Assembly: GCA_031549085.1 (NCBI GenBank)
Contig: JAVBQL010000015.1
Coordinates: 1 to 58,521, forward strand
Length of the DNA stretch: 58,521 bases
Source: JAVBQL01 sp031549085
GTDB taxonomy: Bacteria > Spirochaetota > GWE2-31-10 > MWDO01
Reading direction: 5' to 3'
The notes below the pieces were generated by a model that saw only the letters and a program-made list of their open reading frames with translations, was not told the DNA's origin and ran no database searches. Positions 1 to 7,138 of this stretch are shown in pieces (the stretch's first letter is position 1; the number at the start of each line of letters is the position of its first letter). A program made the translations under genes and the position numbers.

Positions 1-206
1 AATAACACCCCACAAACCAACACAATAAACCCAGTCAAAGAACAAAAAACTTATCGACACAAATCATCGATAAGCTGGATAAAATATATAACAAATATAA
101 AAAAATGTCAACAAAATTATATAAAGAAAATTGTAGAGAAAATAACAATAGACAAAAATGTATAATGAGATATAATAAAAAAAATTATGAAAAAATATAC
201 AAATAG
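1..206 (+). CDS. Possible 3' end of an upstream gene (partial)
   Basis: The first forward frame is open from base 1 to a TAG at 204-206, about 68 codons, while the other two forward frames stop early. In DNA this AT-rich such a run is uncommon, so it may be the C-terminus of a gene entering from the left. It would overlap the DciA-like gene by 20 bases. The residues are rich in Lys, Asn and Tyr and match no family I recognise. In many genomes the gene before dciA is recF or another replication gene, but nothing here proves that. It may be chance. Confidence 0.25.
44..74 (-). terminator. Hairpin with T-run in the leftward direction
   Basis: A perfect 8-bp inverted repeat (CTTATCGA at 50-57, TCGATAAG at 67-74, 9-nt loop) is flanked by six A at 44-49, which read as a U-run in the leftward transcript. 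It looks like a small intrinsic terminator pointing left, yet the neighbouring gene reads right. It may instead be a protein-binding palindrome. Confidence 0.3.
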
Positions 207-525
207 CAATAATGATGAATTCTCTTCAATAAAAAATATTGTTGAGGAGATAATTAACGATAATAAAGCTGATTTATCAAACAAATTTACATATGAGTTG
301 ATAAAAAATAGTTGGACTACTATTATAGGAAGTATAGTTGGAGAAACCTTACCTGATAGATTAACAAATGGAACGCTCTATGTTGCTTGCAACACCCAAG
401 GTTTGATAAATACATTGCATTTTTATAAAAAAGAGATTATTAAGAATATAAATAGCCTCTTTAAAGACGATATTAAAGTAACAGATATAAAATTTTTCTT
501 TAAAAGCATGAATTCTCAAAAATAG
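187..525 (+). CDS. DUF721/DciA-like replication protein
   Basis: This 112-residue protein has the DUF721 pattern: a Trp near residue 43 followed by an IIGSIVGE stretch, then a 'nGTLYVACNTQGLINTL' block and a C-terminal 'kkeIIknIN' segment. Proteins of this family (DciA) load or recruit the replicative helicase DnaB in bacteria that lack DnaC, and their genes often lie near dnaA, recF or gyrB. The core seems complete; it is shorter than many DciA proteins. A TATAAT-like box lies at 161-166 but no matching -35 is clear. No strong ribosome-binding site precedes the ATG. An AT-rich hairpin follows the gene. The family call is fairly safe; the helicase-loading role is inferred. Confidence 0.75.
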   Translation: MKKYTNSNNDEFSSIKNIVEEIINDNKADLSNKFTYELIKNSWTTIIGSIVGETLPDRLTNGTLYVACNTQGLINTLHFYKKEIIKNINSLFKDDIKVTDIKFFFKSMNSQK

Positions 526-566
526 AATTTAATGTTTTTAAATTTAAGATATTTTTTAATAATTTT

Positions 567-597
567 GTTGAATTTAATTTAAAATTCAACTATTTTT
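567..597 (+). terminator. Probable terminator after the DciA-like gene
   Basis: A 9-bp inverted repeat (GTTGAATTT at 567-575, AAATTCAAC at 582-590) is followed by TATTTTT. The stem is AT-rich and so weak, but its place 40 bases after the stop fits a terminator. Confidence 0.4.
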
Positions 598-657
598 AAG
601 CCTTGTTCTCGATACTATTTAAGGTATATTTTTATTATTTTTTAAGATGGTAATTTT

Positions 658-1635
658 ATGAAAAAAAGAATCTTTGCGTTGATCTTTATCTCTATTTCAC
701 TTTTTTTAAATGCAAGAATAGAAGATTACATTGATACTAGATATGAAATTCTTGAAGAGAAGGAAATTGTTTTTTATGCTAATAATAAAAATTTTTGTCC
801 CTACCAATATAAAATAACTTTCTATGGAAACTATGTGGAGAATTTATCACAAAAAGAATTCAAGGGTATAATAAATAATGGTCAAGGTGAAGTTGAGCTA
901 TTTAGAATCAAATCAGAAGAAATTTTGCCAAAAAAAATTACTTTCAAAGAGCGATTTAAGGTTGGTGACCCTACATTAGAACCAAATTCTACATATACAT
1001 ATCGCCTGCCATTCGCCGATAATGAGTGTTATCGTGTAACACAGACATTTAACAGCAGATATTCTCATAAAGGGTGGCAGCGATACTCTGTTGATTTTGG
1101 AATGTATATAGGCTCCCCTATCTATGCAGCCCGTGGAGGTGTTGTTGTGGATTTTAAGAAGGACTCAAATATAGGCGGAAGAAATCCAAAATATGCAAAA
1201 TATACAAACTATCTAGTAATATACCATGATGATGGAACATTTTCAAGCTACCTTCACTTGAAAAAAGATGGCGTTACTGTTAATGTGGGTGACATTGTCA
1301 ATGAGGGAGACACTGTTGGATACAGTGGAAATACAGGTTGGTCTGGAGGAGCACATCTCCACTTTATGGTATATAAGGCGATGGACTTCTACTTTCAAAC
1401 AATCCCAATCTCTTTTTACGGAAAGGGAATAGAAAAAATAGATCCTAAATTCAACACATATTATGTTGCCTCATCAAAAGAGAAAAGCAATGATCTTCTT
1501 GAGACAGCTATTGTAGAAAACAGCAATCTAAATGAGACAATATCAGCTCAAGTTATAGATGAGCAGGCTGGTGGTTTTCCTGATATAGAAGAGGAATCAA
1601 TTATAATAGAAGACTCCAGTATAGGTAGTTTTTAA
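658..1635 (+). CDS. Secreted M23-family metallopeptidase
   Basis: A 325-residue protein with an N-terminal signal peptide (about residues 1-20) and an M23 (LytM-type) domain at about 110-250. The zinc ligands of the family are visible: His137 and Asp146 in 'SHKGWQRYSVDF', His200, and His233/His235 in 'GGAHLHF'. The spacing of the first His and Asp is the long form seen in one M23 subfamily rather than the short HxxxD. Family members cut peptide cross-links in peptidoglycan or act as envelope regulators. The tail after residue 255 is acidic and Ser/Glu-rich, with no clear domain. The ATG has only a weak ribosome-binding site. It appears to be transcribed alone. Confidence 0.88.
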   Translation: MKKRIFALIFISISLFLNARIEDYIDTRYEILEEKEIVFYANNKNFCPYQYKITFYGNYVENLSQKEFKGIINNGQGEVELFRIKSEEILPKKITFKERFKVGDPTLEPNSTYTYRLPFADNECYRVTQTFNSRYSHKGWQRYSVDFGMYIGSPIYAARGGVVVDFKKDSNIGGRNPKYAKYTNYLVIYHDDGTFSSYLHLKKDGVTVNVGDIVNEGDTVGYSGNTGWSGGAHLHFMVYKAMDFYFQTIPISFYGKGIEKIDPKFNTYYVASSKEKSNDLLETAIVENSNLNETISAQVIDEQAGGFPDIEEESIIIEDSSIGSF

Positions 1636-1691
1636 TTTTTTGCGTGCAAATTCTTTTTGAAAAGTATTTTGTGCAAAAAGATATTATCTTT

Positions 1692-1731
1692 CTAAACTTA
1701 GAATCTAAGAACTAAACTTAGAATCTAAGAA
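1692..1731. repeat. Two tandem copies of a 20-bp palindromic unit
   Basis: The unit ctaaacttagaatctaagaa occurs twice head to tail (1692-1711 and 1712-1731). Each copy holds the palindrome CTTAGA-A-TCTAAG. The pair lies just past the 3' end of the 6S RNA and 56 bases after the M23 peptidase stop. It could help end transcription from either side or bind a protein. Confidence 0.85.
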
Positions 1732-1743
1732 AACAAAAAAAAC

Positions 1744-1934
1744 AGACCCACCTCTGCCGTTATGAGAGTGTCGTACTCCCTGTTAAATAACAAGGCGGGA
1801 ACCTCAACACTGTCTTTCATTGCTATGTGGGACAGCCCACACAGTATATAATCAACAGACTATTATTGGCACCCTTTTCTTATAAAAAATTGTCCGGGAA
1901 ACAATCAACTCCCTACACGAACAGCGCAGGCCTA
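1744..1934 (-). ncRNA. ssrS: 6S RNA
   Basis: Read on the minus strand, this roughly 190-nt segment begins GCCTGCGCTGTTCGTG, which matches the conserved 5' arm of bacterial 6S RNA, and its 3' end (ACGGCAGAGGTGGG) pairs back to it over about 12 positions with a 2x2 internal loop. A strong apical hairpin (TGTGGG-CTGT-CCCACA, 1826-1841) lies in the middle, as expected for the long 6S rod. It starts 11 nt after the stop of zapA, a neighbour known from gammaproteobacteria. The 3' end runs into a T-rich stretch at 1732-1744. 6S RNA mimics an open promoter and sequesters housekeeping RNA polymerase in stationary phase. The central bubble was not folded by computation. Confidence 0.8.
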
Positions 1935-1939
1935 ATTAA

Positions 1940-1968
1940 ATGGTATCACATATTAATAGAATTTTCAA
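1940..1968 (-). promoter_or_regulatory. Promoter of 6S RNA inside the 3' end of zapA
   Basis: On the minus strand a -35 box TTGAAA (1963-1968) and a -10 box TACCAT (1940-1945) are 17 bp apart. A start 7 nt after the -10 falls at about 1933, exactly where the conserved 5' arm of the 6S RNA begins. The promoter overlaps the last codons of zapA. Confidence 0.6.
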
Positions 1969-2242
1969 GATCTTTGATGGCATTTGATAAAATTTTATAA
2001 CTATTTGAATTTTCTTCTAAATTTTTTGTCTCTTTTTTTAAATTATTCAACTCTGAACTTACCATAATACCAGCCAAAATTGCTATCTTTAGATTAGATT
2101 GATTTGGATATTTTTCATATATTTTTTCTACGACCAATTTATAGCTATCTAATACTCTTTGAAACTCATCTCTATCATCTTCATTTACTGATAGCTTTAA
2201 CTCTTCACCAAGTATAAATATAGATATAGAAGTTGTAGACAT
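1946..2242 (-). CDS. zapA: Cell division protein ZapA
   Basis: The 98-residue protein has the ZapA layout: an N-terminal strand region ('SISIFILGEELKLSVNEDDRDEFQRV'), the 'KIAILAGIMVSSEL' helix and a C-terminal coiled coil. ZapA binds FtsZ and bundles its filaments at the division site. The gene follows a coiled-coil gene after a gap of about 110 bases and is followed directly by 6S RNA. The ATG start gives a standard-length ZapA. Confidence 0.88.
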   Translation of the reverse strand: MSTTSISIFILGEELKLSVNEDDRDEFQRVLDSYKLVVEKIYEKYPNQSNLKIAILAGIMVSSELNNLKKETKNLEENSNSYKILSNAIKDLENSINM

Positions 2243-2351
2243 GGAATATAGTCCCCCACATACACAAATAAATCAGATAGTATCATTTAATATCTAAAAA
2301 AGATACATAGTTATTTAGATTATAAATAAATTTAAAAAATAGCAGTAAAAG

Positions 2352-2825
2352 TTACAATACTCCTTTTGGAAGATTTGTAATTTTCTCCTCTTCACCATCA
2401 TCTGAATCTAGATCAAAATCAAATGTTGGTTCATTTGTATCAATTAAATTTTGTGCAACGATATTTTTATTTGCATTGGTGTTAATTTGATTATTAGTGG
2501 AAGGAGTAATCGTTTGACTATTTTTTAAGGCAGGATTTACTGTCTTTTGGTGATTTTCTTTGCCATTATCACCATTAGATTCAAAGAGAGAATCTGGTAA
2601 AAGAGATAATATGTTATCAACTTCCATCTCTAAATTTTTATAGAAATCTACATTTTGATTTCTATCATTTTTCAATGTCTCTATCTCTTTTTTTAGAAGT
2701 TTATTATCCTCTCTTAGGACCAATATCTCTGTTTCATTTTGTTTTAGGAGTTTCTTAGCATTCTCTATCCATTTAGCAGCCATCTTTATCTTATTATAAA
2801 TTGTTTGTAGGTTTTCAACTTCCAT
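2352..2825 (-). CDS. Coiled-coil protein upstream of zapA
   Basis: I do not recognise a named family. Residues 1-75 form a continuous coiled coil with heptad Leu/Ile positions ('NKLLKKEIETLKNDR'). The rest is Asn/Thr-rich and probably disordered, ending in an acidic 'FDFDLDSDDGEEE' stretch before a short tail. Its size and place before zapA suggest a ZapB-like division partner or another cytoskeletal adaptor, but that is inference. An AAGGAGTT ribosome-binding site lies just ahead of the ATG. The gene is separated from rplT by a terminator hairpin, so it depends on read-through or on a promoter I cannot see. Confidence 0.7.
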   Translation of the reverse strand: MEVENLQTIYNKIKMAAKWIENAKKLLKQNETEILVLREDNKLLKKEIETLKNDRNQNVDFYKNLEMEVDNILSLLPDSLFESNGDNGKENHQKTVNPALKNSQTITPSTNNQINTNANKNIVAQNLIDTNEPTFDFDLDSDDGEEEKITNLPKGVL

Positions 2826-2852
2826 AAAAAACTCCTTTTAAGCTCTAATACA

Positions 2853-2896
2853 TAAAAAAACTATGGGTTTAATAAAAAACAAATCTATTAAACCCA
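2853..2896 (-). terminator. Terminator after rplT
   Basis: On the minus strand an 11-bp perfect stem (TGGGTTTAATA / TATTAAACCCA, 2864-2874 and 2886-2896) is followed by TAG and seven T (2854-2860). It closes the thrS-infC-rpmI-rplT operon ahead of the coiled-coil gene. Confidence 0.75.
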
Positions 2897-2910
2897 CTTA
2901 AATTTAAAAT

Positions 2911-3276
2911 CTATTTTTTTGTATCAAGTGCCTTTTTTGCAACCTCAATTAGTTGTTCAAAAGCTTTAATATCCTCTATAGCTAGGTTTGCTAAAGTTTT
3001 TCTGTCTATGATAACATTAGCTTTCTTCAATCCATCTATAAATCTTGAATATGTGATATCATAGTTTCTGCAAGTACCATTGATACGAGCAATCCATAGC
3101 TGTCTTGTATCTCTCTTTTTTCTCTTTCTGCCAACGTATGCATATACTAAACTATGAATCAAAGCTGTCTTTGCTACTCTATATAGTTTTGATCTTCCGC
3201 CTCTGAAACCTTTTGTCTGTTTTAAAACTTTTTTAGCTCTCTTGTGATGAACTTTTCCTGTTATTGCTCTTGCCAT
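2911..3276 (-). CDS. rplT: Large ribosomal subunit protein bL20
   Basis: The 121-residue protein shows the bL20 pattern 'MARAITGKVHHKRAKKVLKQTKGFRGGRSKLYRVAK' through to the C-terminal 'LANLAIEDIKAFEQLIEVAK'. bL20 binds 23S rRNA early in 50S assembly and in several bacteria represses its own operon by binding mRNA. It lies 10 bases after rpmI, in the usual infC-rpmI-rplT order. Length is normal. Confidence 0.97.
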   Translation of the reverse strand: MARAITGKVHHKRAKKVLKQTKGFRGGRSKLYRVAKTALIHSLVYAYVGRKRKKRDTRQLWIARINGTCRNYDITYSRFIDGLKKANVIIDRKTLANLAIEDIKAFEQLIEVAKKALDTKK

Positions 3277-3286
3277 TTTTCCTCTC

Positions 3287-3481
3287 CTACATCATTGGCA
3301 ACATAGATTTTACTCTAGTTGCTTCACAGTCACTTAATACTCCAATTTTACCCAAATGTCTCTTTCTTTTGGAGCTCTTGTTCACAAGAATATGCCTTCT
3401 ACCTTGTTTTGAATAGAGAACTTTACCATTTTTAGTTACTCTAAATCTTTTTGCTGCGCTTTTTTTGTTTTTTAACTTCAT
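3287..3481 (-). CDS. rpmI: Large ribosomal subunit protein bL35
   Basis: The 64-residue basic protein begins 'MKLKNKKSAAKRFRVTKNGK' and ends with the 'KRKRHLGKIGVLSDCEATRVKSMLP' block typical of bL35. It is the middle gene of the infC-rpmI-rplT cluster. The 101-base gap before it, longer than its other gaps, holds a possible hairpin. Confidence 0.96.
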   Translation of the reverse strand: MKLKNKKSAAKRFRVTKNGKVLYSKQGRRHILVNKSSKRKRHLGKIGVLSDCEATRVKSMLPMM

Positions 3482-3540
3482 TTTTTACCTCATCTTTTAG
3501 ATTCTTATCAAAGCAGCCAAATAAATTTTAATTTTTCTGA

Positions 3541-3567
3541 CTGTCTAATATAGCTATAAGGAGACAG
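3541..3567 (-). promoter_or_regulatory. Inverted repeat between infC and rpmI
   Basis: CTGTCT (3541-3546) and AGACAG (3562-3567) form a 6-bp stem around a 15-nt loop in the gap before rpmI. The place matches where bL20 acts on the mRNA in other bacteria, so it may be part of a ribosomal-protein leader. The stem is short and the call is tentative. Confidence 0.25.
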
Positions 3568-3582
3568 CTTTTCCCTTATATA

Positions 3583-4107
3583 CTATTTTTTCTTCCCCAA
3601 CGGGGAGAATATTATATTCATAGACTTACCCTCAAGGGTAGGTCTCTTATCAACAGTACCATAATCTTTAAGATCTTCAATAAATCTATTTAGAACATCC
3701 TCACCTATATTTATATGCGCCATTTGACGTCCTCTAAATCTTATAGTTATCTTAACCTTATTTGCATCTTCAAGAAACTCTTTAGCATGTGCCAACTTAA
3801 AGTCATAATCGTGCTTATCAATTATTGGCTGAAGTCTAATCTCTTTTAACTTTACTATTTGCTGATTTTTTTTGCTCTCTTTAGCCTTTCTCTCAAGCTC
3901 AAATTTATATTTGCCATAATCAAGGATCTTACAAACAGGTGGCACTGTTCCCGGTGAAATTTCGACCAAATCAAGTCCAGCATCATCGGCTCTAGTTAGT
4001 GCCTCTTGTATAGTAACAACTCCAATCTTATCACCATTTTCATCTATTAATAGGACCTCTTTCACCCTAATATGGTTATTCGTTCTAAGTTCTTTATTGT
4101 TGCTCAA
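3583..4107 (-). CDS. infC: Translation initiation factor IF-3
   Basis: A 174-residue IF-3 with an N-domain ('NNHIRVKEVLLIDENGDKIG', about 10-80) and a C-domain ('KEIRLQPIIDKHDYDFKLAHAKEFLEDANKVKITIRFRGRQMAH', about 88-174). IF-3 keeps subunits apart and proofreads the initiator codon. The start is a TTG at 4107-4105, with AAGGAGAA four to eight bases upstream; no ATG fits as well. A non-ATG infC start is the basis of IF-3 autoregulation in enterobacteria, where the codon is AUU, so the TTG may do the same here. It lies 37 bases after thrS. Confidence 0.95.
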   Translation of the reverse strand: MSNNKELRTNNHIRVKEVLLIDENGDKIGVVTIQEALTRADDAGLDLVEISPGTVPPVCKILDYGKYKFELERKAKESKKNQQIVKLKEIRLQPIIDKHDYDFKLAHAKEFLEDANKVKITIRFRGRQMAHINIGEDVLNRFIEDLKDYGTVDKRPTLEGKSMNIIFSPLGKKK

Positions 4108-4144
4108 AGATTCTCCTTAAAAATAAAAAATATATATAAATTTA

Positions 4145-6049
4145 CTATTTTGTGTTGTTATTTAAATCAATAAAAAAATCAACAAGTTCATCAAGCTTCA
4201 ATGTTCTATTCTCCTCCATATCAGCTTTTCTAACTGTTACAAGCTTGCTGTTCATCTCACTATCGCCTATAATAGCAATTGTATGAACCCTATCAAGTCT
4301 AGCCTGCTTAATTTTTGCCCCAAGCTTCTCACTAGATTCATCGATAGTAACTCTAAAGCCAAAATTTTGCAAGAAATTTTTAACGCTATTTGCATACTCC
4401 AAATGAGCTGCTGCAATAGGCAATATTCGAAGCTGCTCTGGAGCAAGCCAAAATGGAAATTTACCTTTGTAGTGTTCGATTAGGATTCCAATAAATCTCT
4501 CAATAGAGCCCAATATTGCACGATGGAGCATAACTGGTCTATGCTTTTTACCATCAGCTCCAATATAGCTCATATCAAATCGCTCTGGCATAGCAAAATC
4601 GCACTGAATAGTACCGCACTGCCAGCTTCTGCCTATCGCATCTTTTATATGAAAATCTATCTTTGGTCCATAGAAAGCACCATCTTTCGGATTGACCTTA
4701 TACTCTATCTTTAGCTCCTCAAGAGCCTCTTTTAATGATTTCTCTGCAAGCTCCCACATCTCATCGCTTCCGATAGATTTATCAGGGCGAGTTGAGAGCT
4801 CTATATGAACATCATCGAAACCAAAGTCACTATATATCTTTTGAACAAGGGCTATAACTTTCTCAACCTCACCCTTAACCTGCTCTTTTGTACAATATAT
4901 ATGAGCATCATCTTGTGTAAACTGCCTAACACGAAATAGCCCATGCAGAACACCCGACTTCTCATGACGATGTACCAAGCCAAGCTCTGCTATTTTTAGA
5001 GGAAGCTCCTTATAGGAGTGGATGCCATCGTTGTATATTAAAATTCCACCTGGACAATTCATAGGCTTCACCGCATATGAGTCACCATCAATTTTTGTGA
5101 AGTACATGTTCTCACTATAGTTAGCCCAGTGCCCTGATCTATGCCAAAGGTCTTCATTCAAAATAATTGGAGTCTTAACCTCTATATAACCATTTTGTCT
5201 ATGGATTCTTCTCCAGTAGTCAACTATACCATTATATAGAACCATTCCATTTGGTTTCCAGAATGGAAAACCTGGTCCCTCTTGATAGAAACCAAAGAGC
5301 CCCATCTCTTTACCAATTTTTCTATGGTCTCTCTCTTTTGCCTCCTCAAGCATAGTCAAATATGCTTTTAGAGATTTACTATCAGCAAAAGCTGTTCCAT
5401 AAATACGTTGAAGCATCTTATTTTTCTCATCACCGCGCCAGTAGGCTCCAGCAATTTTAGTTAGTTTAAATGCTCTTATATATGAAGTAGATGGAATATG
5501 CGGACCACGACAGAGATCAACAAACTCCCCTGTTGTATAGAGAGATACAGTTTCAGCATCAATCTCCCCAATAATTTCTGCCTTATATATCTCACCCTCA
5601 TCTTTGAATTTCGCTAAAGCTTCAGCTTTTGATACTTCTTTACGAACAAATGGAAGATCAGAATCTATAATTTTTTGCATCTCCGCTTCAATCTTTGTAA
5701 AATCTTCCTCATTGAATCTTGTTTCACTATCAAAATCATAATAGAATCCATCATCAGTAGATGGACCAATTGCAACAAGTGTCTTAGGAAAGAGCCTCTT
5801 TACTGCAAGTGCCATAATATGAGATGTACTATGTCTTAAGATTGCGATACCTTCACTGCTATCAGTTTTTACCCACTCAACAGATTTGTTCTCACCTATT
5901 GGAGTGGTAAGCTCTATAAGTTTATCACCCTCTCTTGCCGCAATGATACCATATTTCGCATTTGGAATATATTGTTTTATTAAATCTAGTAAGCTTTTTC
6001 CGCTCTCTATTGAGTACTCTTTGCCGTTTACATTTATGGTTAACTGCAT
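4145..6049 (-). CDS. thrS: Threonyl-tRNA synthetase
   Basis: The 634-residue enzyme has all ThrRS modules: a TGS domain (1-60), the editing domain with 'RHSTSHIMA' and 'DLCRGPHIPST', the class II core with 'MNCPGGILIY', motif 2 'FRVRQFTQDDAHIYC' and motif 3 'HRAILGSIERFIGILIEHY', and a C-terminal anticodon-binding domain. It charges tRNA-Thr and clears mischarged serine. Full length. It is first in the thrS-infC-rpmI-rplT operon. The promoter lies about 80 bases upstream. I see no T-box or clear operator hairpin in the short leader. Confidence 0.97.
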   Translation of the reverse strand: MQLTINVNGKEYSIESGKSLLDLIKQYIPNAKYGIIAAREGDKLIELTTPIGENKSVEWVKTDSSEGIAILRHSTSHIMALAVKRLFPKTLVAIGPSTDDGFYYDFDSETRFNEEDFTKIEAEMQKIIDSDLPFVRKEVSKAEALAKFKDEGEIYKAEIIGEIDAETVSLYTTGEFVDLCRGPHIPSTSYIRAFKLTKIAGAYWRGDEKNKMLQRIYGTAFADSKSLKAYLTMLEEAKERDHRKIGKEMGLFGFYQEGPGFPFWKPNGMVLYNGIVDYWRRIHRQNGYIEVKTPIILNEDLWHRSGHWANYSENMYFTKIDGDSYAVKPMNCPGGILIYNDGIHSYKELPLKIAELGLVHRHEKSGVLHGLFRVRQFTQDDAHIYCTKEQVKGEVEKVIALVQKIYSDFGFDDVHIELSTRPDKSIGSDEMWELAEKSLKEALEELKIEYKVNPKDGAFYGPKIDFHIKDAIGRSWQCGTIQCDFAMPERFDMSYIGADGKKHRPVMLHRAILGSIERFIGILIEHYKGKFPFWLAPEQLRILPIAAAHLEYANSVKNFLQNFGFRVTIDESSEKLGAKIKQARLDRVHTIAIIGDSEMNSKLVTVRKADMEENRTLKLDELVDFFIDLNNNTK

Positions 6050-6132
6050 CTTCTCTTCTCGTTTTTTTGTATAATTAGTTAATATATATATATTATTAAA
6101 TTTCTAAATAAAAGTCTATTTTTTGATCTATG

Positions 6133-6161
6133 AGATTAGAATTTTAATAGTAAAGTGTCAA
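6133..6161 (-). promoter_or_regulatory. Promoter of the thrS operon
   Basis: On the minus strand TTGACA (6156-6161) and TAATCT (6133-6138) are 17 bp apart. The expected start is near 6126, giving a leader of about 77 nt before thrS. The same -35/-10 pair precedes nrdD. Confidence 0.75.
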
Positions 6162-6259
6162 GATTTTTCTATCTATTTTTTTTCTAGTGACACCCTCTCT
6201 GATAAATATTTTATAGAAGTGAACTTAATAAATTTTAGAGTCTCTTCTCCCTCCGCCAA

Positions 6260-7138
6260 CTAAATATCACTTAAAAAACTATTAAGAAATTTCTCATCAA
6301 AATTATATGGATTCTCATTAATAAGTTTTTTTGACTTACTTTGTATGCCCTTGTCAGTTGATTTTAATGATTGTTTCAAAAATTCTCTATTATTAATTAT
6401 AAATTCTTTTCCATACTCGACCGGATCTTTTGTAAAAGCTCTTATCAGCTCAAGCTGCTTGCTATTAATAATATTAGCTCTATTAGCATCAACAAAAAAT
6501 TCATCATTAATAGTAACTAAACTAAAGAAATCAATTTTTTCACTGATAAAAAAATCTTTTCCGCCCTGATTTCTATCAACAACTGCTCCGCTAAAAATCA
6601 TTTTTCCCTCTTTTTTATCTATCGCAGGAATCCAGCTTCTCTTATAACTTGAAGCCTCTGTAACAAGATCTGCCAAGTGAGCAAGTTTTCTATTTTTAAG
6701 AGTATCAACCACTCCATCAGTTGAAAATGTATCTAAATCTTTAGAGATAAAAATATGTTTTTTACTCGCAAGATTGGCTATCATTATAGAGAAAAACCAA
6801 TCTCTTCTCTCTCCGCCAGATATATAGTCTGCACTATTAAAAGAGGGCTCGTTTCTCAAACCATCATAGAAAAAATCTATAACATCTCGATAGATTTTGT
6901 TTGAGTTATAAAAATTTATAACCATTTTGCTTATCTCATTTGCAAACTCTACTCTATCTTTAGATATATTGTCATCTATAAATGATAGGAGTCTATTGGC
7001 ATCACTCTCCCCGCCAAATAGGAAGTGAGTATTTATAAAATAGGGACCAACCATTCCTGATGTGTACCAAAATGGTGACTCTGCAGGAGCAACCCTTATT
7101 GCATTTGTTTCAAACAATAATTTTTCTATAATATTCAT
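6260..7138 (-). CDS. Orotate phosphoribosyltransferase-like protein, catalytic loop altered
   Basis: The 292-residue protein follows the order of motifs in OPRT-type phosphoribosyltransferases: 'YTSGMVGPYFI' at 25-35 (OPRT 'SGrxSpyY'), 'ISGGERRDWFFSIMIANLASKKHIFISKD' at 106-134, and 'VVDRNQGG' at 186-193. Where a PRTase should carry the PRPP loop (xxDDxxTTG), it has 'LADLVTEASSYKRSW' (155-169), so the acidic pair and the Thr-Thr-Gly turn are missing. It also carries about 70 extra residues between the first and second motif and a C-terminal extension. It probably does not use PRPP in the standard way; ligand binding or another transferase reaction is possible. Its start overlaps the ParB-like gene by 4 bases (ATGA), so the two are likely translationally coupled. 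Confidence 0.6.
   Translation of the reverse strand: MNIIEKLLFETNAIRVAPAESPFWYTSGMVGPYFINTHFLFGGESDANRLLSFIDDNISKDRVEFANEISKMVINFYNSNKIYRDVIDFFYDGLRNEPSFNSADYISGGERRDWFFSIMIANLASKKHIFISKDLDTFSTDGVVDTLKNRKLAHLADLVTEASSYKRSWIPAIDKKEGKMIFSGAVVDRNQGGKDFFISEKIDFFSLVTINDEFFVDANRANIINSKQLELIRAFTKDPVEYGKEFIINNREFLKQSLKSTDKGIQSKSKKLINENPYNFDEKFLNSFLSDI

Noticed and set aside
50..74. A DnaA-box-like sequence (TTATCGACA) suggesting an origin of replication
   Set aside because: Only one imperfect match is present and it is explained by the hairpin; no cluster of boxes is seen.
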